A stretch of 13,359 nt of DNA. Origin: UBA3071 sp965369635. Its GTDB lineage: Bacteria; Chloroflexota; Anaerolineae; UBA3071. This document shows, one piece after another, positions 1 through 7,626 of the stretch (the first letter of the stretch is position 1; each line of letters starts with the position of its first letter). Location of the stretch: the NCBI GenBank assembly GCA_965369635.1, contig CBDURC010000068.1:1-13359 (forward strand), written 5' to 3'. The notes beneath the pieces were generated by a model. It saw nothing but the letters and a program-made list of their open reading frames with translations. It had not been told where the DNA came from and did not search any database. The translations under genes and the position numbers were made by a program.

Positions 1-1
1 C

Positions 2-2620
2 GTCGGCACCATTCTGCACACCGGCAACAGCGGTGGCAACTGGAACGAACAGGACGGGGGGACGGCAGAGGCACTGAACAGCGTCTCTGCTCTGGACGCT
101 GCTCACGTGATGGCTGTGGGTGCCATGCGGGACATGCGCTTCAGCGACGATGGTGGCGCGGCGTGGGCGCTGCGCGGCGGCGGCCCGCTGCTCGCTCTGC
201 GCGGCGTAGATTTCCTTGATGATGCCCAGACCGGCTGGGTGGTGGGTGAGAGGGCGGACACTCGGGCAGCCCTTCTGCACACGAGGGACGGTGGACAAAG
301 CTGGGCCGGCGTGGAGATCAGGCGGCCAGATGGCGAGTTGGCTGGAACGGGTTGGCTGAATGATGTGGACATGGTGGATGAGAACACCGTCTGGACCTTT
401 GGCCGCATGAGTCATGCTTGGAAGACCACCGACGGCGGTGAGAACTGGCAACTGCACCAGGTCGATCCTGGCCAACCCTATGCCTACCGCATACAGTTCT
501 ACGATGCGAGCGAGGGCTGGATAAGCCAGAACCCGGGCAGGCAAACCGACTATGAAGTGGGCCACACGACGGACGGTGGTGAGACCTGGCAACTCATCGA
601 TGTTCCAGGCATGAACGGCCCCGCGGGCGCCATGCACTGGGACGCCGACCGCAAACACGGATGGGTGTTCATTCAGACCTACAAGTGCGCCCGAGCCACC
701 CGGGACCAGCCCTATGGGGACTGGGAGTGGAGTGTCCAACCTACGACGGATATGATCCGCGATGTCTACTTCCTGCCCGGATCGCCGGTGGGATACATGG
801 TGGGGAGTCGAGGAGAGAGCCTGGACTGGGGCGGTACCATCTGGAGGAGCGCAGACTACGGCGAGACCTGGGAGCACCAACTCAATGGCACGGAAGATTG
901 GGGAGACAAGGCCGTGCAGGCCTTGCGTGGCGTGTCTTTCATAGACGAGAACACCGGCTGGGCCGTGGGCGCCAATGGTATCATCCTGCACACCACCGAC
1001 GGCGGCGACAACTGGACAATTCAGCCATCCGGTACCGAGGAGCACCTCGGCGCTGGCTGGCCCCTGAAAGCCACGCACGAGGTAGAGAACAATATGCTGG
1101 GGGAAGGCGATGGCGGCGGTGGCGGCATCATCTTCGTAGACCACAAAGGTTGGGTCGTCGGCGAATCGGGAGTGATCCTGCACTACAGCGGTGAACCATC
1201 CACCACCTGGAGCTACCAGACGGACACGTCGCTGACCATGGATGGCAAGCTGTGGGATTGGGTGACCGAGACTGGCCTCAGCCTGGATGCCGAGACGGCC
1301 GAGGGCATATTCGGCCCCACCATACCCGGCGATGCCGATGACCTCAGCGCCGATCTGCGCTCCCTGTGGGATGCCAGCAATCTCTACCTGGCGCTGAGAG
1401 TGCGTGACGATACCCTGGTGGCCGATAGCGGCACGCTGGCTGACGATGACTGCGTGGTGCTGGGCATTGACGGCGCTTTCGACTTCACCCCTGGCGGTGA
1501 GGACGACCACGAGTACGCCATCGGCTGGGATGGGCGGGTGACCGACTTCGGTGTGCCCACCTCAGCGATTCAGGCCGCCGTGCAAATCACCCCAGAAGGC
1601 TACACGGTGGAGGTTGCCATTCCATTCTCAGAGCTGGACACCATTCCTCTGCAACACGATCGCACCATCGGTCTGGCACTGGGCCTGAGGGACGACGACG
1701 ATGGCGGCCCCTTCGATAGCTTCCTGGTGCGGGACGGCGAGTATACCCACTACAGCTCCGCCGAATATGGTCATCTGCGCCTGCTGGGCCAGACGCTCAC
1801 CTTCCAACACAAGGCCAACAATTACACCACCACCCATGACACGTACATCAGCTACTGGGATCGGCCCCACAACTACAACCGCGGCGCCGAGGCCAAGCTG
1901 CTTCACCTGCGGTCCAGGGACGTGATGTCGGCCCTGCTACACTTCGACCTGACTGCGCTGGACAGCAACCTGATCGTTGACGAGGCGACTCTGGGCGTGT
2001 TCGCCGTTTCGAGCAACCATGACATTCCCGTAACGGTGAATAGCTACCGCCTGCTGCGTGACTGGAACCCCGGTGAGGTGACCTGGAATGAGCGCATGGC
2101 AGGCGAACCTTGGGGCGAACCGGGCGCCAACGACACCGAAGCCGACCCTGAGGCTGACCGTCTGGACACGCCCAGCGACACGGTGGAGTTCGACGGCCTG
2201 GGCGCATACGAGTTTGACGTCACCAGCATGGCGCAGGTGTGGCACGCCAATCCCGAGGACAACGAGGGCCTGATTCTGAAAACCGAGCCGGGCGCCTGGG
2301 TGGAGTACAAGCTGGGCGCTGCCGAGCACTGGGAGGAGAACTGGCGGCCCTGGATGAGGGTGCGGTACCATCTGCGGCAGCCAGATCCAACGCCCACGCC
2401 AACGTCAACACCGACGCCCACACCGACAGCCACGCCTACATCAACCCCGACGGCGACCGTGACGCCGACGGCAACGGCTACGGCCACGCCGACCGATACG
2501 CCGACGGCCACTGCCACCACGACGCCAACCGATACGCCAACGACCACGCCGACGGCGACGCCAACGGAGACACCGAGCTTATATCCTGCCTACCTGCCCC
2601 TGATGATCAGACAGCGGTAG
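2..2620 (+). CDS. Multidomain secreted protein, 5'-truncated: YCF48/BNR-like repeats, CBM9-like, DNRLRE-like, Thr-Pro linker
   Basis: The frame is open from the window edge, so the N-terminus and any signal peptide are missing; 872 residues remain. The first third has about seven degenerate beta-propeller repeats ending in motifs such as HTRDGGQSW, KTTDGGENW, HTTDGGETW and HTTDGGDNW, each preceded by GW.VG, which is typical of YCF48/BNR-like propellers. From about 1220 to 1790 follows a CBM9-like carbohydrate-binding domain (LWDASNLYLALRVRDD, then VEVAIPFSEL). From about 1800 to 2370 follows a DNRLRE-type domain (DTYISYWDR, LLHFDLTALDS, VTWNERM, YEFDVTSMAQVW, LILKTEPG). A Thr-Pro linker and the short tail LYPAYLPLMIRQR end the protein. 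The architecture indicates a surface or secreted protein that may bind polysaccharide; no catalytic residues are visible and the ligand is unknown. The convergent tRNA-Pro unit begins just downstream. Confidence 0.85.
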   Translation, partial: VGTILHTGNSGGNWNEQDGGTAEALNSVSALDAAHVMAVGAMRDMRFSDDGGAAWALRGGGPLLALRGVDFLDDAQTGWVVGERADTRAALLHTRDGGQSWAGVEIRRPDGELAGTGWLNDVDMVDENTVWTFGRMSHAWKTTDGGENWQLHQVDPGQPYAYRIQFYDASEGWISQNPGRQTDYEVGHTTDGGETWQLIDVPGMNGPAGAMHWDADRKHGWVFIQTYKCARATRDQPYGDWEWSVQPTTDMIRDVYFLPGSPVGYMVGSRGESLDWGGTIWRSADYGETWEHQLNGTEDWGDKAVQALRGVSFIDENTGWAVGANGIILHTTDGGDNWTIQPSGTEEHLGAGWPLKATHEVENNMLGEGDGGGGGIIFVDHKGWVVGESGVILHYSGEPSTTWSYQTDTSLTMDGKLWDWVTETGLSLDAETAEGIFGPTIPGDADDLSADLRSLWDASNLYLALRVRDDTLVADSGTLADDDCVVLGIDGAFDFTPGGEDDHEYAIGWDGRVTDFGVPTSAIQAAVQITPEGYTVEVAIPFSELDTIPLQHDRTIGLALGLRDDDDGGPFDSFLVRDGEYTHYSSAEYGHLRLLGQTLTFQHKANNYTTTHDTYISYWDRPHNYNRGAEAKLLHLRSRDVMSALLHFDLTALDSNLIVDEATLGVFAVSSNHDIPVTVNSYRLLRDWNPGEVTWNERMAGEPWGEPGANDTEADPEADRLDTPSDTVEFDGLGAYEFDVTSMAQVWHANPEDNEGLILKTEPGAWVEYKLGAAEHWEENWRPWMRVRYHLRQPDPTPTPTSTPTPTPTATPTSTPTATVTPTATATATPTDTPTATATTTPTDTPTTTPTATPTETPSLYPAYLPLMIRQR
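2386..2577 (+). repeat. Hexanucleotide-type coding repeat giving a Thr-Pro linker
   Basis: About 190 bases are built from degenerate 6-nt units (acgccn type) encoding alternating Thr-Pro with Ser and Ala substitutions. The stretch joins the DNRLRE-like domain to the C-terminal YLPL tail. Similar linkers in secreted proteins are extended and often O-glycosylated; that role is inferred. Such repeats can change length by slippage in steps of two residues without shifting the frame. Confidence 0.85.
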
Positions 2621-2621
2621 A

Positions 2622-2664
2622 GGGCCAACAAAGAAAGGGGTGAAGCATCCTAGCTTCACCCCTT
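2622..2664 (-). terminator. Intrinsic terminator of the tRNA-Pro gene
   Basis: A perfect 12-bp stem (2635-2646 with 2653-2664, arm aaggggtgaagc) closes a 6-nt loop. Read on the - strand it is followed by the T-rich tract TTTCTTTGTT. It starts 9 bases after the tRNA CCA end. The + side has no T tract, so the unit acts mainly for the - strand, although the hairpin could also protect the 3' end of the convergent mRNA that stops at 2620. Confidence 0.85.
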
Positions 2665-2673
2665 GACATCCCC

Positions 2674-2751
2674 TGGTCGGGGCGGGCGGATTTGAACCGC
2701 CGACCTCACGGACCCGAACCGTGCGCGCTATCCGAACTGCGCTACGCCCCG
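2674..2751 (-). tRNA. tRNA-Pro, anticodon CGG, CCA encoded
   Basis: The full cloverleaf can be folded by eye on the - strand. The acceptor CGGGGCG pairs with CGCCCCG and has the C1-G72 pair and A73 typical of bacterial tRNA-Pro. The D stem is GCGC/GCGC. The anticodon stem CACGG/CCGTG holds the loop TTCGGGT, giving anticodon CGG at 34-36 with G37. The variable loop is AGGTC, the T stem is GGCGG/CCGCC with loop TTCAAAT, and CCA is encoded at 2676-2674. The length is 78 nt including CCA. It decodes CCG, a useful codon in this GC-rich genome. Confidence 0.96.
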
Positions 2752-2767
2752 TCTTGGGAACGTCAAC

Positions 2768-2796
2768 ATTATACCCCAACTTCACCCAATTGCCAA
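2768..2796 (-). promoter_or_regulatory. Sigma-70-type promoter of tRNA-Pro
   Basis: On the - strand, TTGGCA (5 of 6 consensus bases) lies exactly 17 bases before a perfect TATAAT. Transcription would start near 2761, leaving about a 9-nt leader before the mature 5' end at 2751. It is divergent from ychF. Confidence 0.85.
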
Positions 2797-2854
2797 AACG
2801 CGGCTTTGACCTCGTGGGCAATGCCAGGAACAGGATTAAGGAAGGTGAATGGTC

Positions 2855-3955
2855 ATGAGCCTGCAAATCGGCATCGTAGGCTTGCCCAACGTGGGCAAAT
2901 CCACGCTTTTCAATGCCATGACCCGCGCCCAGGCAGCGGTGGCCAGTTATCCTTTCACCACCATCGAGCCCAACGTTGGCGTGGCCACAGTACCCGACGG
3001 CCGCCTGGAACGGCTGGCCGCACTGATCCAGCCGGAGCGAACCGTGCCCGCCTCGGTGGAATTCGTGGACATCGCCGGCCTGGTGAAGGGTGCCAGCCAA
3101 GGGGCAGGACTGGGCAACCAATTCCTGGGCCACATCCGCAACGTGAACGCCGTGGCCATGGTGGTGCGCGTCTTTGAGGACGCTGACGTCGCCCACGTGA
3201 CGACGGAACTCGATCCCCTGAACGACATCGAGACGGTGGAGCTGGAGCTCATCCTGGCGGACCTGGCGACCGTGGAGCGGCGCGCGGAGAAGGTCCGAGC
3301 CAAGGCCAAAGCTCAGCCACGGGAATTCAAGGCCGAGATGGAGTTGTTGGAGCGGCTGGGGCAGCATCTGAACGACGGCCACCGCGTGCGGGAGATGGTT
3401 CTGAGCGACAAAGAAGGCGAGATGCTGCGCACCCTGAACCTGCTGACGGCCAGACCGTGCCTCTACGTCGCTAACGTCGGGGAGGAGGACTTGCCAGACG
3501 GCGGCCCTCTGGTAGAAGCGGTGAGGCAGCGGGCGGCGGCTGAGGACACAGAGGCGGTGGTCATCTGCGCCGAACTGGAGGCCGAGCTGGCCGAGTGGCC
3601 GGCGGAGGAAGCGGATGCCTACCGCTCCGAGCTAGGCTTGACAGAACCGGGCCTCAATCGCCTGATCGCCGCGGGGTACCGCCTGCTGAACCTGATCACC
3701 TTCTTCACTGTCACTGGGCAGAAAGAGACGAGGGCTTGGCCTCTGGTGCGGGGACGCTCCGTCCGGGAGGCAGCGGGAATCATTCACACCGACATGCAGC
3801 GCGGCTTCATCCGCGCTGAGGTGATCCCCTGGGACACCCTGTTGGAAGCAGGCGGACTGGTGGCGGCGCGGGGAGATGGGCTGGTCCACCTGGAAGGACG
3901 AGACTACGTGGTGCAAGACGGCGACGTCATCCACATCCGTTTCTCCCGATCCTGA
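2855..3955 (+). CDS. ychF: Redox-regulated/ribosome-associated GTPase (ATPase) YchF, OLA1 family
   Basis: This 366-residue protein has the full length and order of YchF/OLA1. The P-loop GLPNVGKST is at residues 9-17, DIAGLVKGAS begins at about residue 72, and NVGE at about 207-210 replaces the NKxD base-specificity motif, as in the YchF branch that prefers ATP. The C-terminal TGS domain runs from about residue 280 to the end (WPLVRGRSVREAAG, IHTDMQRGFIRAEVI, DGDVIHIRF). YchF is a cytoplasmic, ribosome-binding P-loop nucleotidase linked to translation and oxidative-stress control. The start at 2855 is chosen because the ribosome site AAGGAAGGTG (2838-2847) sits at normal spacing there; the in-frame ATG at 2849 would lie only 1-2 bases after it, and the family usually starts MSLQ-like. 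No strong own promoter was seen; a TTGACC at 2806-2811 has no convincing -10 partner. Confidence 0.96.
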   Translation: MSLQIGIVGLPNVGKSTLFNAMTRAQAAVASYPFTTIEPNVGVATVPDGRLERLAALIQPERTVPASVEFVDIAGLVKGASQGAGLGNQFLGHIRNVNAVAMVVRVFEDADVAHVTTELDPLNDIETVELELILADLATVERRAEKVRAKAKAQPREFKAEMELLERLGQHLNDGHRVREMVLSDKEGEMLRTLNLLTARPCLYVANVGEEDLPDGGPLVEAVRQRAAAEDTEAVVICAELEAELAEWPAEEADAYRSELGLTEPGLNRLIAAGYRLLNLITFFTVTGQKETRAWPLVRGRSVREAAGIIHTDMQRGFIRAEVIPWDTLLEAGGLVAARGDGLVHLEGRDYVVQDGDVIHIRFSRS

Positions 3956-4052
3956 CGAACCCAGGAAATTATGTCCACTGCATAGGCCAGACCCTCAACT
4001 ATAGAATGATACCATAATGCACTACACGATGCTGGTCTGCCCGCAGGATTTG

Positions 4053-4061
4053 TGGTAGAAT
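4053..4061 (+). promoter_or_regulatory. Candidate extended -10 promoter for the peptidase operon
   Basis: TGgTAGAAT is an extended -10 element about 40 bases before the peptidase start, with no good -35. The spacer 3956-4101 holds other AT-rich -10-like hexamers (TAGAAT at 4002-4007, CATAAT at 4013-4018), so the true start site is uncertain. No T-tract terminator for ychF was found here. Confidence 0.4.
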
Positions 4062-4101
4062 GGCCTCATCACCAACACCAAGAGCAATCGGAGGAAAACC
4101 A

Positions 4102-5910
4102 ATGAGTGAAACCAGAAGCACACTGCCCCACTGGGACATGACGGTGGTCTATCCCAGCCTCGAATCGGTAGAATTCGAGACAGGCTTTCAATCGGCCATC
4201 CAAGCCATTGAGCAACTGGTGGCCCTGTTCGACGAGCACAGCATCGGCCTGCGGGAACCAACTCCGCTCGACGAGGCGACGGTGCAGAGTCTCGAAACGG
4301 TGTTGCAGCGGTTCAACACCGTGCTGGAAGAAACCCACACCCTGGGCGCGTACATCGCCAGCTTCGTCACCACCGACACACGGAACGAGCTCGCCCAGGC
4401 CAAGCGCAGCGAGCTTCAGCAGCATACGGTGAAGCTCTCCCTGCTGGACACTCGTTTCACCGCCTGGATCGGTTCCCTCGACATCGGGGAACTCATCAAG
4501 CGCTCCGCCGTGGCCCGCGAACATGGTTTCATGCTGCGCAAAGCCAAGGAGGAGGCCACCCACCTGATGACACCGGCGGAGGAAGCACTGGCGGCAGAAC
4601 TGAACCTGTCCGGCGGCACCGCCTGGGCCAAGCTGCACAGCGACTTCACCTCGCAACTGATGGTCACCCTCGAACTGAACGGCGAGGTGCAAGAGATGCC
4701 GATGAGCGCGGTACGCAACCTGGCCTACGATCCCGACCGCGAGGTCCGGCGTCGCGCCTACGAGGCGGAGGTGGCCACCTGGCGCAGCGCGGAGGTGCCC
4801 ATCGCCGCCGCCATCAACAGCATCAAGGGCCAAGTGAACGCGCTGGCCGAACGGCGGGCGTGGGATTCCCCCCTGGATGCCGCCCTGTTCCAGAACAACA
4901 TTGACCGCCAGACACTGGACGCGATGATGGAAGCAGCGCACGAGTCGTTTCCTGACTTCCGGCGCTATCTGCGGGCTAAGGCACGAGCGCTGGGTCTGCC
5001 TGTCCTGGCCTGGTACGATATCTTCGCCCCGGTGGGCAAGAGCGCCAAGGCGTGGTCATTTGAAGAGGCAGATCAGTTTATCATCAGGCAATTCGGCACC
5101 TTCTCGCCGAAGCTGAGGGGCCTGGCCGAGCGGGCCTTCGGCGAACGCTGGATAGACGCCGAGCCCCGTCCGGGCAAGGTGGATGGGGCCTTCTGCATGT
5201 GGTTGCGGGAAGACGAATCGCGCATTCTCGCCAACTACAAGGCCGCCTACAACGGCATGAGCACACTGGCTCACGAGCTTGGGCACGCTTACCACAATCT
5301 GAACCTGGCATCGCGCACGGTGCTGCAACGGCAAACCCCTATGACCCTGGCCGAGACCGCCAGCATCTTCTGCCAGACCATCGTCCGTCAGGCAGCCATG
5401 GAAAGGGCCGCTATTCCAGAACAGATCAGCATCTTGGAAGCCTCTCTGCAAAACGCCTGCCAGGTGGTGGTGGATATCACCAGCCGCTTCCTGTTTGAGC
5501 AGAACGTCTTCGAGAAGCGGAAGCAGAGAGAGCTATCGGCAGCAGAACTGAAGAAGCTACTGTGGGATGCACAGGGCCAGACCTACGGCGATGGGCTGGA
5601 TCCCGACACGTATCACCCTTACATGTGGGCCGTGAAATCCCACTACTATAGCACAGGCCGCTCCTTCTACAACTACCCCTACATGTTCGGGCTGCTCTTT
5701 GGATTGGGGCTATACGCGCGTTATCAGGACGACCCCCAGGGGTTCAAGGCCGGTTACGACGACCTGCTTTCCTCGACAGGGATGGGCAATGGGGCGGAGC
5801 TAGCCGCCCGCTTCGGCATCGACATTCAAACTCCGGACTTCTGGCGCTCCAGTCTGGACGTCGTCCGAGCCGACATTGAGCGCTTCGAAGCCCTGATCGC
5901 CCCACAGTAG
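4102..5910 (+). CDS. M3 family oligoendopeptidase (pepF/M3 clade)
   Basis: The protein has 602 residues, the usual size of pepF-type oligoendopeptidases. The zinc motif HELGH is at residues 391-395 in the context LAHELGHAYHN, and the third zinc ligand is probably Glu418 in MTLAETASIF. The N-terminal half is helical and matches the family opening (LPHWDMTVVYPSLES). These cytoplasmic metallopeptidases cut short peptides. No signal peptide or membrane segment is seen. The start at 4102 follows GGAGG at 4090-4094 with 7-base spacing; an in-frame ATG at 4060 has no ribosome site and overlaps the likely promoter. The next gene begins 14 bases after the stop, indicating an operon. Assignment to the M3 family is firm; the substrate is not known. 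Confidence 0.95.
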   Translation: MSETRSTLPHWDMTVVYPSLESVEFETGFQSAIQAIEQLVALFDEHSIGLREPTPLDEATVQSLETVLQRFNTVLEETHTLGAYIASFVTTDTRNELAQAKRSELQQHTVKLSLLDTRFTAWIGSLDIGELIKRSAVAREHGFMLRKAKEEATHLMTPAEEALAAELNLSGGTAWAKLHSDFTSQLMVTLELNGEVQEMPMSAVRNLAYDPDREVRRRAYEAEVATWRSAEVPIAAAINSIKGQVNALAERRAWDSPLDAALFQNNIDRQTLDAMMEAAHESFPDFRRYLRAKARALGLPVLAWYDIFAPVGKSAKAWSFEEADQFIIRQFGTFSPKLRGLAERAFGERWIDAEPRPGKVDGAFCMWLREDESRILANYKAAYNGMSTLAHELGHAYHNLNLASRTVLQRQTPMTLAETASIFCQTIVRQAAMERAAIPEQISILEASLQNACQVVVDITSRFLFEQNVFEKRKQRELSAAELKKLLWDAQGQTYGDGLDPDTYHPYMWAVKSHYYSTGRSFYNYPYMFGLLFGLGLYARYQDDPQGFKAGYDDLLSSTGMGNGAELAARFGIDIQTPDFWRSSLDVVRADIERFEALIAPQ

Positions 5911-5924
5911 TAGAGAAGGCGACA

Positions 5925-6593
5925 ATGGGTCAACGAGCATACGTCTTTGAAACGCGGATCACGAAAACGGTGTATCTGAACTATCTCCTGTTCCTGCCCA
6001 AAGGCTATGGGGCAAACCCAGAGGAGAATTGGCCCTTGATTCTCTTCCTTCATGGGGCGGGAGAACGAGGTGACGATCTGAGCCTGGTGAAGAAACACAG
6101 CATCCCGAAGATGGTGGAGCAACAGGAGGACTTCCCCTTCATCGCTGTGTCGCCGCAGTGTCCCCAGGATTCATGGTGGTCGGATCACATCGAAGCCCTC
6201 GATGGACTGCTCAGTGAGATCACGACGACGTACGCGGTGGACACAGACCGCGTCTACCTTACGGGGCTCAGCATAGGAGGGTATGGCGCCTGGCATCTGG
6301 CGACCGTGTATCCGGAGCGGTTCGCTGCAGTTGTGCCCATCTGCGGTGGCGGCGCCTGGTTTCTCGGTTTCCCAGAGAATGTCAGCGCCATCAAAGACGT
6401 CCCCGTGTGGGCCTTTCATGGTGCGAAGGATGATCTGGTACCCTTGGAAGAGTCCGAGAAGATGGTCGAGACACTGAAAGCGTGCGGCGGCAACGTGCGT
6501 TTCACTGTCTACCCTGACGCGGATCATGACTCCTGGACGCGGACATACGACAGTCCAGAACTCTACGAATGGCTTCTCAAGCATACGCGGTGA
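5925..6593 (+). CDS. Alpha/beta hydrolase (carboxylesterase/PHB-depolymerase-like, predicted peptidase type)
   Basis: This 222-residue protein has an alpha/beta hydrolase core. The oxyanion region is FLHGAGERGDD (41-51), the nucleophile elbow is GLSIGG with Ser116, the acid lies in HGAKDDLVP (Asp169 or Asp170), and His201 lies in DADHDSW. The FLHGAGERG signature is typical of the phospholipase/carboxylesterase and COG4099-like group, which hydrolyse esters or peptides. No signal peptide is present, so it is probably cytoplasmic. The ATG at 5925 follows GAGAAGG. It sits 14 bases after the peptidase and 24 bases before the molybdoenzyme, so the three are probably cotranscribed. The substrate cannot be read from the sequence. 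Confidence 0.88.
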   Translation: MGQRAYVFETRITKTVYLNYLLFLPKGYGANPEENWPLILFLHGAGERGDDLSLVKKHSIPKMVEQQEDFPFIAVSPQCPQDSWWSDHIEALDGLLSEITTTYAVDTDRVYLTGLSIGGYGAWHLATVYPERFAAVVPICGGGAWFLGFPENVSAIKDVPVWAFHGAKDDLVPLEESEKMVETLKACGGNVRFTVYPDADHDSWTRTYDSPELYEWLLKHTR

Positions 6594-6617
6594 TGGCACC
6601 GCAGGGAGGAGAGACGC

Positions 6618-7424
6618 ATGAGCAAACAGTATGAGGAGCCGGTTAGCCGGCGGCGCTTGCTGCGCTACGGCGGGCTGGGGCTGTTGAGTTGGCTGGCCGC
6701 AGCGTGTGGACTGCGCGTGCCGCCGACGGCCGCTCCTGCCCCCACCTCGCTGCCGACATCCAGGCCCACAGTCGTGCCTCCGCCCTCGCCCACGCCCACC
6801 GCGCGGCGGGTGGCACCATCGGAACTCTTGCACAACGAGAACCGGCCCGGCTTCTACATCCGCTATGTCAAGCCATTTCCACCGCCCGACGTGGATGCAT
6901 GGCGTCTCTCCGTGGAAGGGCTGGTGGCCGAGCCCCTCACCCTCAGCCTGACCGAGATCGAACAGCGTCTGTCGCTCGTCTCACAGGTCTCGCGCATGAA
7001 GTGCGTGGAGTGCTGGTCGGCCAAGGCGGAGTGGGGTGGCTTTACCTACCAGGCGCTGGCGGAACTGGCGAGGCCGCTGCCCGAAGCGACTCACGTCTAC
7101 CTCCAGTGCATAGACGGCTATTGGGAGGTGTTGCCCATCGAGGAATTGGCGCGGCCGCGGGCTCTCTTCGCCTACCGCATGAACGGCGAGCGATTGCCAG
7201 CGCCCTACGGTTCGCCGCTGCGGCTCATCGTCCCCTGGCTGTATGGCTACAAGGGGGCCAAGGCCATCGCCAAGTTGGAATTCAAGGCCGAAACCGGCAG
7301 GGGGTACTGGTCCACGGTGGCAGCCTATTCCCCGGAAGGAAGGATTCAGGCGGGCTTTGACTATCCGCTGGACCTCGACGACGGGGCACATCAGATCGAA
7401 GGTGGGGAGATCACGAAGTACTAG
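6618..7424 (+). CDS. Tat-exported molybdopterin-dependent oxidoreductase, sulfite-oxidase fold (MsrP/YedY-like), likely lipoprotein
   Basis: The 268-residue protein opens with a twin-arginine signal (SRRRLLRYGG, residues 10-19), a hydrophobic stretch and a lipobox-like LAAAC with Cys30, followed by a Pro/Thr-rich spacer to about residue 63. This suggests a folded, cofactor-loaded protein exported by Tat and anchored by lipid outside the membrane. The catalytic domain matches the oxidoreductase molybdopterin-binding fold: SRMKCVECWSAKAEWGGF contains Cys129, at the position of the molybdenum-binding Cys of YedY/MsrP. YGSPLRLIVPWLYGYKGAK near residues 197-214 is the other conserved block. MsrP repairs oxidised methionines in the envelope with the haem membrane partner MsrQ, but no MsrQ is adjacent, so both the electron donor and the substrate are open. 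The ATG at 6618 follows GGGAGGAGAG. Repeat element A begins at the stop codon. Confidence 0.9.
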   Translation: MSKQYEEPVSRRRLLRYGGLGLLSWLAAACGLRVPPTAAPAPTSLPTSRPTVVPPPSPTPTARRVAPSELLHNENRPGFYIRYVKPFPPPDVDAWRLSVEGLVAEPLTLSLTEIEQRLSLVSQVSRMKCVECWSAKAEWGGFTYQALAELARPLPEATHVYLQCIDGYWEVLPIEELARPRALFAYRMNGERLPAPYGSPLRLIVPWLYGYKGAKAIAKLEFKAETGRGYWSTVAAYSPEGRIQAGFDYPLDLDDGAHQIEGGEITKY

Positions 7425-7483
7425 GTGATCAGGAATCAGGTCACCCACGGGCATCTCCTCCTGACACCTGATCCCCGATACCT
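7424..7483 (+). repeat. Mini inverted repeat A with roughly 7-nt units, at a gene 3' end
   Basis: A 14-nt arm (7428-7441) pairs at 12 of 14 positions with 7466-7479 across a 24-nt loop. Both arms are built from roughly 7-nt units: AGGAATC and AGGTCAC on the left, and AGGTATC, GGGGATC and AGGTGTC on the reverse complement of the right. A smaller hairpin GGTGA/TCACC lies inside. The element begins on the last base of the stop codon of the MsrP-like gene. It may act as an mRNA end or a weak terminator, but no T tract follows. Confidence 0.6.
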
Positions 7484-7554
7484 CGTGCTGGGCCAGGACA
7501 CGCAGAGCAGGGCGAGGACTTCAAGAAGTGACTGAAACTCTAAGGTTCGGGGGC

Positions 7555-7583
7555 TTGACAAATCCCCGGAAGTATGCTAAGAT
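7555..7583 (+). promoter_or_regulatory. Promoter of arsR
   Basis: A perfect TTGACA (7555-7560) lies 17 bases before TAAGAT (7578-7583), which also has an upstream TGc extension. Transcription should start near 7590, inside the candidate operator, leaving a leader of about 37 nt. Confidence 0.85.
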
Positions 7584-7588
7584 ATAGA

Positions 7589-7612
7589 CGTATTGAAACA
7601 TGTCTAAGTATG
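7589..7612 (+). promoter_or_regulatory. Candidate ArsR operator 1 (imperfect 12+12 palindrome)
   Basis: Half-sites CGTATTGAAACA and the reverse complement of TGTCTAAGTATG match at 8 of 12 positions around a central ACATGT. The site covers the predicted start of transcription, where repressor binding would block polymerase. A related sequence precedes arsM at 7984-8004, which supports its being an ArsR site. The location is seen directly; binding is inferred. Confidence 0.6.
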
Positions 7613-7626
7613 AGACGTGAATCGCA

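Noticed and set aside
2386..2577. Short repeats considered as a CRISPR array
   Set aside because: Units are 6 nt without spacers and encode an in-frame Thr-Pro linker.
2806..2836. TTGACC/CAGGAT as a ychF promoter
   Set aside because: The spacing is 19 bases and the -10 is poor and abuts the ribosome site.
2579..3382. 267-codon - strand open frame across the tRNA region and ychF
   Set aside because: It overlaps the tRNA-Pro gene, its promoter and terminator, and the GTP-binding part of ychF; no family resemblance.
4010..4036. ACCA/TGGT imperfect inverted repeat between ychF and the peptidase gene
   Set aside because: The paired blocks are only 3-4 bp with an internal loop; no T tract and no repeat copy elsewhere.
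4069..4941. 290-codon - strand open frame opposite the M3 peptidase
   Set aside because: A shadow of the peptidase reading frame with no motif or ribosome site.
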